A stretch of 64,000 nt of DNA from Asterella californica (Eukaryota; Streptophyta; Marchantiopsida; Marchantiales; Aytoniaceae): contig JAYKYS010000008.1 in the NCBI GenBank assembly GCA_036924285.1, positions 13,067,001 through 13,131,000 on the forward strand, in the 5' to 3' direction. The notes under the pieces were generated by a model, which had not been told where the DNA came from, ran no database searches, and saw only the letters and a list, made by a program, of their open reading frames with translations. This document shows, piece by piece, positions 1-10,847 of this stretch. The translations under genes and the position numbers were made by a program. How positions within the stretch are numbered: the stretch's first letter is position 1; every line of letters starts with the position of its first letter.

Positions 1-1430
1 GCCCCTCTCCCTACTATGATCTCCCAATTCAATCTGTCAGCAATTTGATCTTCCCCCAGCCTCCTAGCTTCCCCTGCATGTCCTCAACCCCCAATCCATA
101 ATCCTCCTCCTTCCGCTTCAGCTCTTTCAGAAAAATCCTTTTCAAACTGTCTCCGATCCCAAGCCGCCGCAGATATTTAACCTAAAGTCAAAGCCCCAGC
201 TTAAGCTACCCCCTGTTGTCCTTATAAGCGCAGTCACTCATCAGAAGCTGGACCTTAGCTAAGCTGCCCCCTGCTGTCCTTATGCGTATAGAGCTTTATT
301 TACAAAGGTGGCCCATTTTTAATACAAGTTTCACAGTTGTCTCCACAAACTCTACCCCTTCACTAATAAAGGTTCTCATAGCCTCATTCCTCATCACAAG
401 CCAACTCGATGGTTATTTAACTAATTAGCAAAAGTTTCTCGTGCTCTTGATGCTATCTTAATGCCATCTTGAATATACTACAAGTCATCCAATGTAGGCT
501 GAAGCCCCAACACTTATGAGGCTGTCCCACAGGGCTTATAGCCCCCCCATATGCGCACCAGGTATCTCCCATAGTATATTCAGGATGGCATGCGGAGGCT
601 TAGGCTAGGAAGCCCACGATTAAAGGAAATACTGGTCTCTCGCCCCTAGATATGCAGGACGTGGCTGCATATCCAACATAGACTCCCTTCCAGGAGGCCA
701 ACATGCCGGAATAGGAACCAGAAGCCAGGAGGGATTGATCCTGAGACCACTTCCCTCCTAGGCAGGCGCCCTATCACTGGGATGGCCTTTGGTTCCGTTC
801 TAAAAGCATTTACAGTCTGTACATATGCCATTACTGAAGAAATTTTTCTGCAAAGCCTTTACTAGTCTTTCTTATGCTAACTTTTCTATACAACTCCGTT
901 TTTAATGAATAAGGAGTCAAAACTATAGTATTTAGGAACACCTACACACCCACGCTATCAGATTCAGAGTTAGAGTCATGAGCCAGAATCGACGGATTTC
1001 TCTCTTTTGTATATTTCTCAGTCTAAAACCCGCACTAACTATTGTTTAAAACACTTTCTGTCAAAACTGGAAGCATGAAGTCGCTCTCCTCGTCGAGCTT
1101 TGCATTCTGGTGTCCTTCGACCCCTTCAGGATGATATTCCAATCCAAGCTAAGGGGCAGCTTGTCAAGCATGGCACCAGCTTAACTCGTGCCCAGCTTGA
1201 TAAGCTAGGGCGCAGCTTCCCGAACAAATGCTGGTTGAATGTCTTCTGAAGCTCCGTTTCATCATCTTGAACGCCACGTACTACGACAACATGAACACAC
1301 TCACCTCCCATGAGAGCATGGTTCAAGTCTAGAAAATGTCGTGCGAGTACTTCTGACTGCACCTCCTCTTTCTTGACGATCTATCGATCGAATGTTGCTT
1401 GAATCTATCCAATCCACCGTCTCCTTGCAC
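1..1430. other. No gene recognised
   Basis: I see no coherent coding region, RNA gene or complete mobile element here. Two short related segments near 200-232 and 253-290 share a CCCCCTG-TGTCCTTAT-like core and look like a diverged local duplication. Short open frames on the minus strand (for example 646-831 and 1126-1362) have no recognisable domain. Confidence 0.5.
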
Positions 1431-1431
1431 T

Positions 1432-2340
1432 CTAGAACCCATAAAAGTACTTTCGTCTTATAGACTGTAGATCGACCTCTCGATAGATTGAATCCAATTG
1501 TGTATATCTTAGTCCCGCACATAATGCGGAATGGTACATACGACACGCCACATGGGGGATCTCATAATACAACTCCATCTCCGTGGACAACCATACAAAC
1601 TTGTGCTGACACTCACAACTGAACTTCAACTTCCGAGTCTGATGGAAAGTCTTGATTGTTGGAGGTAACAAGAGCTTATCACATCTTGGGTGCGGACACT
1701 TCACCTTGAAGTCCTGAAAGAATTTCCTCAATCGAGAAAAAGATACAAATCCAACCTTCGGGAGATCCTCGACAAGTATGTAAACTTCTCTCATGTCTCT
1801 CTCATGTGGCTCACGATCATCCACTTCATTGAGGATATGAGAATCTACTTGGGTCTAATGGGATTTGAGAGTCCAACACGTCATCTGCCACTTATAGATA
1901 AAATATGCCAATTCAAATAAGAAATATATAATGCGCATGCATTCACAGATTTACAATCATACTTCAGCTTGCTTGAAAGGGGTGGAAAGACGACCATACA
2001 TGAACACCCAACACATTCAAAACATCAGGATCGGTCACAAACTCATCATCGTCCATCTCTGACACAAGTATCTCTAAATCACCCTCCTCTGAAATTACAT
2101 CTGGAATCTGGTTTCGAACTTATGTCTTTCTGATCATTTGATCAATAACGACCAGAGCAGTCGTAAACAGAAAGTTCATAACTGCAGCATGCCATGCACG
2201 AGGTCCCAAAAGTTGCATCAGTTGTACATATCACGGAAGCAACGACTCTAGGACCTTAATCAATCCTCTAGGGACCTCCGGACATCCTCTAGATCTATGT
2301 TTATTGCCCGGTTGTGGTGGATGTACCATAGGAGGCATGA
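1432..2340 (-). pseudogene. Decayed transposon-like gene with zinc-ribbon-like Cys pairs
   Basis: On the minus strand a coding-like stretch starts near 2335 and continues in pieces to a stop at 1432. The last piece (1824-1432, about 130 residues) carries CPHPRCDK and later FSCECQHKF, a Cys/His arrangement followed by a W-L-S and a tyrosine-rich helical stretch. That layout recalls the region ahead of the catalytic core in some eukaryotic DNA-transposon and domesticated-transposase proteins. Upstream pieces include a helical segment with WHAAVMNFLF and an acidic segment, interrupted by an in-frame stop (near 2235) and by likely intron or frameshift breaks. No DDE catalytic core is visible, so it is either truncated or not a transposase. 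The family assignment is inference; the Cys pattern and the breaks are seen directly. Confidence 0.35.
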
Positions 2341-2469
2341 ACTGAAAACTTGACAAAAAAATGAACCTATCCGTCCGGAGGTTCAATCCTCGTCACTGAG
2401 ATACCATCAGATCATCTAAAAAATATGAAAGATATTGAAATAAAACTATAAAATCTAGACTAAGTAAAA

Positions 2470-2550
2470 AAACAGGAGAAGACTAATACAAAATCAGGAG
2501 AAGACTAATATAAAATCAAAACAGGAGAGGACTAATACAAAATCAAAATA
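2470..2550. repeat. Short tandem repeat, about 27 bp x 3
   Basis: Three imperfect copies of a unit built on AGGAGAAGACTAATACAAAA lie head to tail. The third copy has AGGAGAGGACTAATAC. No coding potential. Confidence 0.7.
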
Positions 2551-2659
2551 GTCCTAAAAAAACTATAACTATACTAATTTGAAAATATTACTAAAAATAT
2601 GAATGAGACTTGAAGATGACTAAGACACTTGGAAATGACTAAGTACTAGAGTGAAGAGT

Positions 2660-3179
2660 ATCTAAGTAGAAAATGTATTAGTTGGGAGGAGGAAGGCTGG
2701 AAGAAGGAAGAAGGGGAGGGTTGGAAGAAGAAACGGCTAACCCAGGCTGGAAGAAGGGGAGGTGGAAGGGTGACGGGTTGTGGGAAGAAAGGGTGGCGGG
2801 AAGGTGCGGAGTGCGGACAGGAAGCGGGAAGGGCCCCGTCCAAGACCTGCAGCAGCTTGCTGCAGTGAAAAAGACATACCGGAAAATAATTTCCGGTATG
2901 CCGGAAACTCCTTTCTGGCGCATGTACATTTCTGATCTGTGGAAAATCTGCCTCCCGGCAGTTCTGTTTTCATCAGTTTCTAAACGTTTTTATTTTTCAG
3001 GTTGTAATTGTTTTTATATAAAATTTTTTCATACAATGACGAACTACCTCGATATTAGAACATTTCTAATTTCAAAAAATGAATATTCAGAAGATTCTCT
3101 CGCAGATGTTGAAATTTTATATGTGCCATATTGTCCACGTCAGACATCAGTTTCGGATCAGAGATGGCTCAAATTTTAA
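2660..3179. other. Purine-rich low-complexity tract
   Basis: From about 2680 to 2870 the plus strand is very rich in GGA, GAAG and GGTGG. The tract gives a 165-codon open frame (2682-3179), but its first half is low-complexity Gly/Arg/Glu and the second half has no recognisable domain. I treat it as compositional rather than a gene. Confidence 0.45.
2875..2900. repeat. Perfect hairpin, 11-bp arms
   Basis: CATACCGGAAA at 2875-2885 is the exact reverse complement of TTTCCGGTATG at 2890-2900, with a 4-nt loop (ATAA). A CCGGAAA echo follows directly. Confidence 0.8.
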
Positions 3180-3399
3180 GTCTCAAAAAGACGAACGTTT
3201 TGAACCATAGATGGAGATCACTGCACAACAAATAAAAAGTGACAGCTGTACAAAATCTTGTGGGTAAATCCACCTCCGTCTGTTTTTCCGAAATCATGAC
3301 TAAACTGTTTAATAGTGGGTTAACCCACCGTTAATATAAGGCCCAGGTGGTTTAAATGCTTCCTCTAGAATCTATACACCAGGAATATCATGGGAGGAA

Positions 3400-3560
3400 T
3401 GAACACTCTCCATATAAAGCAAAAAGAAAAACACGCGATGCAATGAATAACCAACGGATGGAAAGACCTCATCAAACCATACAAGGGAAAAAAGGACCTG
3501 ATGAACCAAGTAACAAACGTTCCGAAAAGAAAAACATGGGGGCTAAGCTCCACTATCAGT
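3400..3560. repeat. Dispersed repeat shared with 40.98-41.11 kb
   Basis: The segment containing AACCAACGGATGG, CCCATCAAGC-like and ACAAGGGAAA words, ending at GAGCTAAG/GGCTAAGC, recurs in the same orientation at about 40980-41110. Divergence is substantial, so it is an old dispersed repeat of unknown class. Confidence 0.55.
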
Positions 3561-3567
3561 AGTCACA

Positions 3568-3655
3568 TATCTTCTTTATAATATCACACACGGGTACGTG
3601 TGAACATGAAGTATCTTCTTTATAATATCACACACGGGTACGTGTGAACATGAAG
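3568..3655. repeat. Perfect 44-bp tandem duplication
   Basis: Two identical 44-bp units, 3568-3611 and 3612-3655, stand head to tail. Each contains a small inverted repeat, CACACG-GGTA-CGTGTG. The identity implies a recent duplication. It lies upstream of the presumed SLT-gene promoter, but I cannot show a regulatory role. Confidence 0.9.
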
Positions 3656-4309
3656 TAGCATCGTCTACTGTAATTGTGCCATATAAAGCAAAAGTAACCT
3701 CTCGGTTCTTTCTTTGTCTAGTCACTGTACGATCACAAGAAGTGTTTAGAGGTTTCGTGTATGCAGATATCCAAAAAATGACGGAGTAGTGTGAAAGAAG
3801 AGGGTGGTCTACAGAAGCGGAACATGGGGCGATTCGGCTGGGTGCTAAAGCATCGAACCTATGAGGAGATACGGATTTAGTTCGCCGGCCTGGAATTGGT
3901 TTGCTAAAACGTTTTCAAGAATCGGGTGTGCCCATCGAGCTGTTGTTTTGCTTATCATGCTGATTGGTCAAATTCGAAAACGGGTAAACTGAATATGCGT
4001 CATCTTTACGTGCTGCCCCTCTTGCTCTTTGAGAAGGCAAGTGTGTCGCTCCTTTCGGTTGTGGGCCTTTCGTTCACCGCCCATGTAGGCCGTGAAAAAG
4101 CAAAATATTCGTTGTCAAACATGCTACGGCACGTCATAGATTCTTTCCTGATCCATTTCACCGTCTATGACCTGTCGGGACGAGTGCGCAAAGTCAAAAC
4201 TGTGGTAGTTTTGCTCTTTGATTTAGTTCGATTGGGCAATCATATCCGGTGGACCGGTCACAGACAGGAGCTGTCAGCTCCCGCCGGCAGGTTTTAGAAC
4301 TGCTGAGCT

Positions 4310-5342
4310 TGCCCCTTATAAACCACAGCCGGCGAATATTGCTAGTTATTCCTTCGTCGGTGAACTCGACATGTATTGACTGCAAACGGGCGCCGGCCCG
4401 CCGGCCCGAGCACAAGAGCGCTTGTCCGGGAACACCACAGGCTTCAGAGTCCAGAGCTTGAGCGATACAAAGCGGGAAGCAGCTGGACCCGCGTGCATAC
4501 GCCCGGGGGTGCACGAGAGACCACGACGGACGGGACGGGCGAGGGATTACGGTTTTTGTTGTCTGTGGGCTCGCAATAATTCCATGCGGCGCAACACGAC
4601 ATGCCTACGACTTCCTTTCTCGGCCTGCTGTAAACTGAGAGGGAATCACGGTGGGATGCTTAAATCCGCTGAAAATTACGAGGATCCGAGGGCTTTGCGG
4701 AACATACAGCGGTTTAAGGGTCTTGTCGGAATGTTTTCAAATGTTGCCGGTAAGGTCCCTCTCGAGCGTAGGTGGCTGGTCGCCTCGGACTCGCGATCAG
4801 AGAGAGCATTCATTCACTCTGAGACACGAACGAAGAGAATCGCTTCAGTTGCTTGGATTTTAGTTTGTTCCATTAGCTTGGCTTGGCCTGCCAGCGAGCC
4901 ATGAGCGGCTTGCGAGTGTTTGGCAGTTGCTAGAGCTCTACTGTATCCGTCTGACTAGAGTAAGGTAGCAAGAGGAGAAAAGAGGAGACGAGAAGGGAGG
5001 TTGAGGTTGGTGGAAGAACGTGGAGTGGATTTATTGACCTTGCATTGAAGAAAGAATTTGAGTGCGGCACTTGAGGTGCTCGTCTGTGTCATACCATTGG
5101 TTAGCATGCTAGGCGAGAGGGGGAGTACTCAGTTGCACCGTTTCTGCGGAGGTCTCGTTCGTGTGTTATATCTGACAGGCTTTTGCAGGGTTTTTCCCGT
5201 GCACTGGTAGTGTCGTTGGTCTGCCAAAGCGGCGTTTAGGCTGTCAGGAGTCAAGCTGCTATTTGGGACAGTGGGAAGAAAACATGTTCCAGGAGAAACC
5301 GTAGCGACCGAGAAGAGGAGGCCGTGTCTCTAACTTATAACA
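4310..5342 (+). promoter_or_regulatory. Presumptive promoter and leader exon of the SLT gene
   Basis: This stretch is clearly more GC-rich than its surroundings. A TATA-like TTATAAAC lies at about 4316. The sequence runs without strong coding signal to a good 5' splice site at 5343 (ATAACAG|GTACAG). The next good acceptor ahead of the SLT coding start is at 10534 (CACTTGCAG|CC). I therefore infer a non-coding leader exon here joined to the 10535 exon. Open frames inside it, for example 4422-4904, are Arg-rich and look like GC-driven noise. A cDNA would be needed to fix the transcription start. Confidence 0.4.
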
Positions 5343-8300
5343 GGTACAGTTCCCAATTCGCACGAAAGTCAATCTGTATGTGGGCAATTATTAGAGCCTT
5401 CTAAAGAAGAAGATGTCCGTGTTACTTAACATCATATGTTTGAAATGTCGATTTGTGAGGTGTACTGAATATAGATCGGCCGTCTTTACCAGTAAGCCTC
5501 CGCATCAAGTGTTTTGATAGTTGTCGAGGTTCTGTATAAGCGTAATAAGAGAGTACGTTCTATTCGGTAAAATGCCTTGGCGAGCAGACGTATTCTGATC
5601 GGTTTTCAGCAGTATAGGACTTAGTCACTAGAACACTGTAGAAGGTTCCCACACATATATCACCCGAGAATGCTAGCCTGTGGCGAAGAAAGCCTTATTT
5701 CGGAGCATCGTTCTGTCGTACTTGAAGTTGGATTGAAACATATCAGCAATAATCAACAGCATTATGGTATACGAAACGAGTTGACGTTCTTTCTTATTGT
5801 CTGGCAAACACTGGGCGTCTATCGCGGTTCTGTTTATTTTTCCAACCTTCGTTCTTGTTCTCTCTAAATTTTGTACGTAGGAAGTGAGCTCTGTTTCCGT
5901 AAGACCCTTTGCTATTGGTTAGGATATGATTGGTTAGTTCTCAATTGCGGATGAACGTCGTAGCCACCTGATTGGCAAGCTGTTCCGATTGATCACGAGA
6001 AGCCGTTCAGGTTTTCAGTGTACTTTTCTCAGTTTCGGCCTCTTTCGACACTTCGCTAGTCCCTCGTTATCTCTGAGCAGAATATCCGCCCGTCCCACCA
6101 GTTTGTTTTCCGTGATGTTGGGCCTTGAGTCCAGTAGACATGTCTTTTATTGTGATCTGCTCCCTATTCTATGCCCTTATGAGCATGTAGAATCACCGAT
6201 ATGTGGTGGGTTGTACCTTCTCCGTGAAAACTACCCGTCTTAACAGCCTTTTGTTTTACGACTGTTCCGATGTTTGTCATGCCATTCGCGGTTTTGAATG
6301 TAGTTACTGTTTACGAGGCCCTTAGGGGATAGTCTTCGTTGAATAGTATCTTGTCAGCTACAGTAGTGGCGAGAGCTTTTATGGGCTAGATCCTGTATCT
6401 GATCAGCCGCCTGAGATATGAAGTCGTGATCTGGGGACTCAGGACTACAACATACGAAATAGAAGTAGAGAACCTACCGTTTCGGCTGTTGCCTTCGGTT
6501 TCTATTGATGGGCAGGTTTGGGACGAATTGGATCTTATCTGTGCTGAGATCTGCCTTACCGAGTGAGATAGATAAGTTTACGAAACTCCCCCTCAGACAG
6601 TTGTAAGTGAAAGCTTAATTCTATGAAACGTCATGAAATTTGCAGCCAAACTCATTCCTTTTACCAAACCGCCAGGAAATTCTTATACTGTAATTGTTGT
6701 TTCCACGCTATCTCTCTTGAAGGGCCACAGGCTCCAGTTATCCACCAGTGATGTCCGGTAAAAGAACGGATGGAGGCAGTCCTATAATTGAGGAAGACGT
6801 GAAAAGCTTGTAAGACTAAAACTTCGCAGTTCCGTAATTTTTCTGGATACCGGAAATGTTTAAGAACCACGTTTAACTTTAAGAGTCTCCGAAGTCTTTC
6901 TGTTGCTAGTTACCTACCTTCGGTGGTGGCCGACTGCGATGTAGGCCTGGTCTGCCTGGTGACTTTTTCGGTTGTTCAGCGGAAGGCCCTGAATGTCCCG
7001 TATAATTGTCGTGGGCACTCACATTGTATTAGGGCGTCTCAAACCTCACCCCGTAACACGTTGCAATCGCTCTCGTAGTTTTGGATCTAATCAGAACGGG
7101 GTACCTGTGGAAGTACCCTGTAACAAATTCTAAACATGGACGTAAGCAGTCCGTTGCCGCAAGTCTCCTTTTCTCACAGCAGTTCGATATTTTTCGGACT
7201 TCCGTGCACTTTTTGCAGGCTCGACATTATCAGAAACTCGAGGCTTGTGGGTTTAAACCCTAATCCGGTTCAAATTTGCCAGGGTGAGGTTCGAGACGCC
7301 CTTATATATGGGAGTTTATGGACGCTGGTAGAAACTGCTAATCAAATCAATCTAGCTATTATTTTGAATCAAATCCTTACTTTTACGTATTATTGTAGGA
7401 GTACCATCTCCGGCAATGTGTCCTGTGCTATGTATTTCCGGTGGTATTAGATACATTCGCTAACTGCCTTGATAGCCTTCGCTTATTTCAAGATTGTACA
7501 CAAAGCTAGTTTGTCTTCATTTCTGCATGGGGGTTAAATTTGGTTTTTACATTAGAAGCGATCAGACTGCATCAGTAATTTGTTCCCTTGTCATTGCCGT
7601 GTCGGATTCGACTTCATACCAAGGGGAACCTTTTGTGGAAATGTGCTTCGCACTACACATTACCATCGGCACACCCTCCGGTTATAAAAAAATTCGCTAA
7701 CTCCAGTCGGCATTGTTAGCGCACATTCGGCCACTCATTGCTTCTTACTATGTACTTGGCCGGGCTAATTGCGTGTTACCCCTATACTAGAGAGTGGTCC
7801 TTGTGCATATCTGCCATTCTCCACGTATGAATTTAAATTCACGTCTGTCATTCTCTGACGTATGAATATAACTTCAGGTCTGAAGTAACATCTGCCATTC
7901 TCGATTTCAGGTTTGAAGTTAGCGTAAATTTATACCCCTCTTTGCTGCTCACTGTACTTCTCTGGCTCACATTCCCATGGGAACACCCTTCGGTTACAAA
8001 CAATTGGCTAACTCCACTTGGCAAGTTAGCGCACATTCGGCCCTAATCGCTTCTTACTATTTACTTGGCCGGGCTAATTGCGGGTTACGTCTGTACTAGA
8101 GATTGGTCCTTGATAAAATCTGCCATTCTTGACGTATGAATATATGTACTTCTCCGATACCATCCAATCCTAGCCACTCCAGTTTTTCAGTTCTGCAATA
8201 AATTTTACATTAGAATCGATCAGCTTGCATCATTACATAATGTATTTGTCAGCTAGATTCCAGTCTATACCAAGGGGAACCTTTTCTGGAAATGTGCTTC

Positions 8301-10534
8301 GCACTACACATTCCCGTCGGCACACCCTTAGGTTACAAACAAAGGCTAACTCCTAGTAGCAAGTTACCACACATTCGGCCCCTGTTTGCTGCTTACTATG
8401 TACTTCGCAAGGTTACTTGCTGGTTACCTATGTGCTAGATCGTAATCCTTGATCAAATCTACCTATCAATCCTCGACGTATGAGTATATGTACTTCTCCG
8501 GCACCGTCCAGCCAGGGCGCGGGGTCTACGGTTGAAAGGTTACGGCATGCAAATCTTAAAGAGTACATCTTCTCCGGGTTCACTGCGTTTTGGGAGTTAT
8601 CTTCAGTGTGCGGGAGTGGTCCGAACTGCCATTACCACGTACCAACAGATATGTACTTCTCCGGGTTCGCTGCGTTCGGGGGTTACATTCAGTGTGTGAG
8701 CGTGGTCCGAACTGATTTTCCCATGTACTCACTGGCACTGGCCTTTCCATTTTGGCACTTTCTATGTACTTCATGGTGTTATTCTACTGGGTGTGACCTC
8801 TCTTTTTGAGCGTGGTTTTCGTTCCTTAGCTGAACTGCCATACTCCAGAACGAATATATTCTCACTGGCACCTCACACCTACTCATTACCTAGGGCGGTG
8901 TCACTGAAGTTTGAGCTGGAGGCTGATCGACTGGCTTGTGGGACATGGACTCTAGCTTGTTGCTTGCTCGGTGATCCCATTGTGTACTAGGAGCTTATAC
9001 GATAAGAGTTCCTCGGACACTTTACCTTGAGTGGCCCACCTCCCGCGGTTCACGTTTCCTTATAATTCACTCTAAATCCTTATCAGGAGCGTGAGGGGAC
9101 CCCCCTCACGGTAAAGCTACCCGTGTCCGCGAGTTTTCCTGCTGCATTTCTGTTTGGTGTTGCATGCATTCTGAAATTCGGCCCCTTCCCATTCTAGCTC
9201 CTTTGAATAGACGATTCATCCTCAGTTCATGAATGCTTGCGCAGTTCTAGACCTCAGTTTTTCTGATGCATTAGAAAGACCACACGCATACATCAGTTTG
9301 CGCTGCAGGAGTACAGGTCCTCTATGCTGCGCGTCCATATCAGGAGGCTCAATGTGTGGCAGTGTGCTGTTTGCTACACGTTCCTCAGTGCCCATCTCCT
9401 GGTTAGAAATATTCGGCAAAAGGATGCACAACGTTAGCGTATTTTGACCCATTTCGTTCTCCTTTTTATGTACTTCTCTGGGTCCAGTATATTCGAGTTA
9501 CCTCAAGTGTGTGTGGGTGGTCCTTGCATTGCGCTGCTGTCCAAATGGACCGACATATACTCATTCGCACTCCACGACATAACGTATTCTCTGGGTTCAG
9601 TATCTTCGGGTTACGTCAAGCGTGTCTGGGTAGTGCTTATCATGGACCGATATGTACTCACTCGCACCTGTTCTTGATCTCGCTGCTAACACATAAACCT
9701 GCATATACTTACTCGCACCAGTTTCTCATGCTAATTCTCCTGATCCTTTTTAACTTGCGGGCGACTTTCTGCCCTTTCGTAGCTGACTCTTCTTATTCGG
9801 GGTGTAGAATCCATGTTACTCTTGCTTGCTGCTGTCGATAGACCGTCGTTTCTGCTGCTTACAGTTTTGGTGTAAGAGTTTTCTCTCTATTTTATTTCCT
9901 GAACCCTTGCTATCATTATTATCATAGCCAGGGAAACAGATTACGGTAGGATTAATAGTCTCCTACTTCCCTACGCAGCCTTGAACTTGCTCTTCACTGG
10001 TAGCAGTCTTAGTCCTCATTACGGACATTCTTGGAGTCAGGTATTTAAGTTAGTCTGTAAGCAAGTGGATAAGTTATTTGTAGTTATACGTTATTTCGGA
10101 CCTGGTAATTCTTCATCTCGCCATTAGTCAATGGGCTTTAATCGTATGTAAAATCCGCTGCTTCGATCGGTTTGTATACTTTCTGGATACAGACTTTTAG
10201 CTGATTGCAATTGATCTTATGTGGCCTCGCTCCTTAGCACAACAGTATCTTATACACGCGACGAAGAGGCTTTCTTGGTTGCTGCTTGTATGTAATTTTC
10301 CAGGATGATACCGGCTGATGATGATCATGTCTCTCTTGTACCAAAAGCTTTGCCACCGCTTTCTTGCCTGTGTCAGTGCATGGATTTATGCACGGACTAA
10401 GATAGTTTACCTAATGGCGAATTCCGAATGTTTTTGTTTCACATTCTATTTGTTATGGTTCTTTCGTTAAAAATCTTTATATTTATAGTGGATTACCATA
10501 TTCTGCTGATCTTGCCTCTTCATGTCACTTGCAG
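5343..10534 (+). other. Inferred 5.2-kb leader intron with repeated elements
   Basis: T-rich, intron-like sequence bounded by a GTACAG donor and a TTGCAG acceptor. It carries diverged copies of a repeat with words such as AAGGGGAACCTTTT, GGAAATGTGCT, GCACTACACATTCC and GGTTACAAACAA (near 7620-7700, 7970-8050, 8275-8350), plus a TGTACTTCTCCGG-GTTC-containing repeat near 8140, 8490, 8565, 8650 and 9470. Related copies occur at 9340-9440, 14830-14910 and 15300. I see no gene inside. Confidence 0.45.
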
Positions 10535-10847
10535 CCGATGTCATACAGGAACATGCGCCGTTTAGGTGATGCCACGGCACGTGAGCTGATTATCAGTTCA
10601 ACTTCCACCTGGAGTCTTTGAAGTGGCGAGGAGCGAACCAGAGTCGGCCTTTTAGTCGAGAACTTACAACCTGGAGCGGGAAATGAGTCTCTAAGCTGAC
10701 TTGTGGGCTGATGTAACAACAGGGTCAGCTGGATGGTCTCGTAACTATCGCGTCTACTCAAGCCTTGGTCATTACTCGGATTTTGCGGAACAGTTCTCTA
10801 GTCCAGTCGGAGGTTTAAAATTATCTGCGACTGTAAAGTGTGACGCC

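Noticed and set aside
2682..3179. 165-codon plus-strand open frame
   Set aside because: First half is Gly/Arg/Glu low complexity from a purine-rich tract and the rest has no domain, splice logic or homology I can recognise.
4422..4904. 160-codon open frame in the GC-rich region
   Set aside because: Composition-driven, Arg-rich, overlaps other frames, and the region fits a promoter and leader of the SLT gene better.
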